Source: Henriciella sp. (lineage in GTDB: Bacteria; Pseudomonadota; Alphaproteobacteria; Caulobacterales; Hyphomonadaceae). From it: a stretch of 64,000 nt of DNA. Shown here in pieces: positions 63,607 through 64,000 of the stretch; position 1 is the stretch's first letter, and every line of letters begins with the position of its first letter. The stretch lies in assembly GCA_013214545.1 (NCBI GenBank), contig JABSQB010000006.1, positions 62,001-126,000 of the forward strand. The letters are read 5' to 3'. Under the pieces are notes generated by a model, which did not search any database, was not told where the DNA came from, and saw only the letters and a list, made by a program, of their open reading frames with translations. A program made the position numbers and the translations under genes.

Positions 63607-63656
63607 GGCCAGCCTGCCTTAGCCAGCCTTCGCGTTGACCCTTTTTCAAATACAGA
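63590..63656 (+). promoter_or_regulatory. Putative attenuator of cysS (mutually exclusive hairpins)
   Basis: (a) GGCTAAGGC (63601-63609) pairs with GCCTTAGCC (63616-63624), loop CAGCCT, 9 bp; it starts in the last leader codon. (b) CGTCTGTAT (63588-63596, Cys codons) can pair with ATACAGATG (63650-63658), which overlaps the cysS Shine-Dalgarno region GATGAG (63655-63660), including one G-U pair. (c) CTAAGGC also occurs at 63533-63539 and could pair with GCCTTAG of stem (a). A ribosome stalled on Cys codons would break (b), exposing cysS. Mechanism inferred, not measured. Confidence 0.55.
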
Positions 63657-63666
63657 TGAGCCTGAA

Positions 63667-64000
63667 ATGTCTATCCGCCTTTACGATTCCATGGCCCGCG
63701 AAAAGCGCGCCTTCGAGCCCCAAGACCCGAACCGCGTGACCATGTATGTCTGTGGGCCAACGGTTTATAACCGGGCCCATATCGGCAATTTCCGCCCCGT
63801 TATCGTTTTCGACACGCTGTTCCGCTTGCTGCGGTCTGCCTATGGCGACGATGCCGTGATCTATGCCCGCAATTTCACCGACATTGACGACAAAATCATC
63901 ACAGCGAGCCAGGAAACCGGCGAGTCGATCGAAGCGATCACTAAGAAATATGCGGAGATCTATTCTGAAGACGCTGCGGCGGTGAACGCTCTGCAGCCGA
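63667..64000 (+). CDS. cysS: Cysteinyl-tRNA synthetase, 5' part
   Basis: First 111 codons; the gene runs off the right edge. [20 protein letters not shown], the zinc/HIGH region [19 protein letters not shown] (HIGN), [10 protein letters not shown] and [17 protein letters not shown] are diagnostic. It charges tRNA-Cys. ATG 63667 is preceded by a weak GATGAG site that can pair with leader Cys codons. Upstream lies a Cys-rich leader peptide. Confidence 0.97.
   Translation, partial: MSIRLYDSMAREKRAFEPQDPNRVTMYVCGPTVYNRAHIGNFRPVIVFDTLFRLLRSAYGDDAVIYARNFTDIDDKIITASQETGESIEAITKKYAEIYSEDAAAVNALQP

Overview
The window looks like chromosomal DNA of a free-living, probably marine, GC-rich alphaproteobacterium, most plausibly of the Hyphomonadaceae/Maricaulales group. 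I infer this from several alphaproteobacterial hallmarks: the dapF-mtaB-ftsY block, prfA-prmC-DUF4167, tkt-DUF4164-zapA, an aa3-type cytochrome oxidase subunit IV, a HIG1 protein next to a PduO-type cobalamin adenosyltransferase, a mesaconyl-CoA hydratase-like MaoC protein, TadE-type pilins and DUF2270. I see no tRNA or rRNA genes, insertion sequences, prophage or CRISPR array.

Layout. 0-1.4 kb: the truncated start of an S9 peptidase lipoprotein (apparently frameshifted) and a LacI regulator. 1.5-9.8 kb: mostly minus-strand housekeeping genes (5-FCL, ftsY, mtaB, EEP phosphatase, dapF, GNAT, MaoC), interrupted by a small plus-strand membrane protein with a near-consensus promoter and overlapping palindrome. 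9.8-20 kb: ArsC-like protein, acyl-CoA dehydrogenase-like flavoprotein, DUF4167-prmC-prfA, MAPEG, a CE15-like esterase, ispG, two TadE-type proteins and a UMF1-type transporter. 20-28.5 kb: cytochrome oxidase subunit IV, mutL, a PAS-GGDEF protein that lacks its GGDEF loop, Dps, aspartate aminotransferase, uvrC, PduO and HIG1. 28.6-33.9 kb: a zinc-acquisition locus (DUF3299 lipoprotein, MacB-like ABC permease and ATPase, very His-rich ZrgA/DUF2796 lipoprotein, divergent ZIP transporter and HupE/UreJ-like protein) with a Zur-like palindrome in the divergent gap. 34-39 kb: transketolase, then the tightly overlapping DUF4164-zapA-GT2-Crp operon, followed by an AT-rich gap with three hairpins. 39-51 kb: Sel1 protein, acyl-CoA dehydrogenase, TauE, crotonase, tadA, rsmD, patatin, NUDIX, MscS, DjlA-like protein, fasciclin protein, a voltage-gated cation channel with an unusual filter, VOC and SnoaL-like proteins. 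51-60 kb: CaCA antiporter, queF, DUF2270, rpmE, a CadC-like winged-helix/TPR regulator facing a small secreted protein across three 11-bp direct repeats, a GIN-domain protein, PPK2 and rpsD. 60-64 kb: SDR, EamA transporter, aldehyde reductase-like SDR, and the start of cysS.

The most striking new signal is at the right edge. A 13-residue leader peptide, MPLRVICCVCICG, with a strong ribosome binding site sits 60 bases upstream of cysS. Its Cys codons can pair with the cysS ribosome binding site, and a 9-bp hairpin lies between, so it looks like a cysteine-sensing attenuator for cysteinyl-tRNA synthetase. Other leads are the three 11-bp repeats beside the CadC-like regulator, the zinc locus, the GGDEF deletion, the TMDGW ion-channel filter, and two probable frameshifts (window start and near 55.18 kb).
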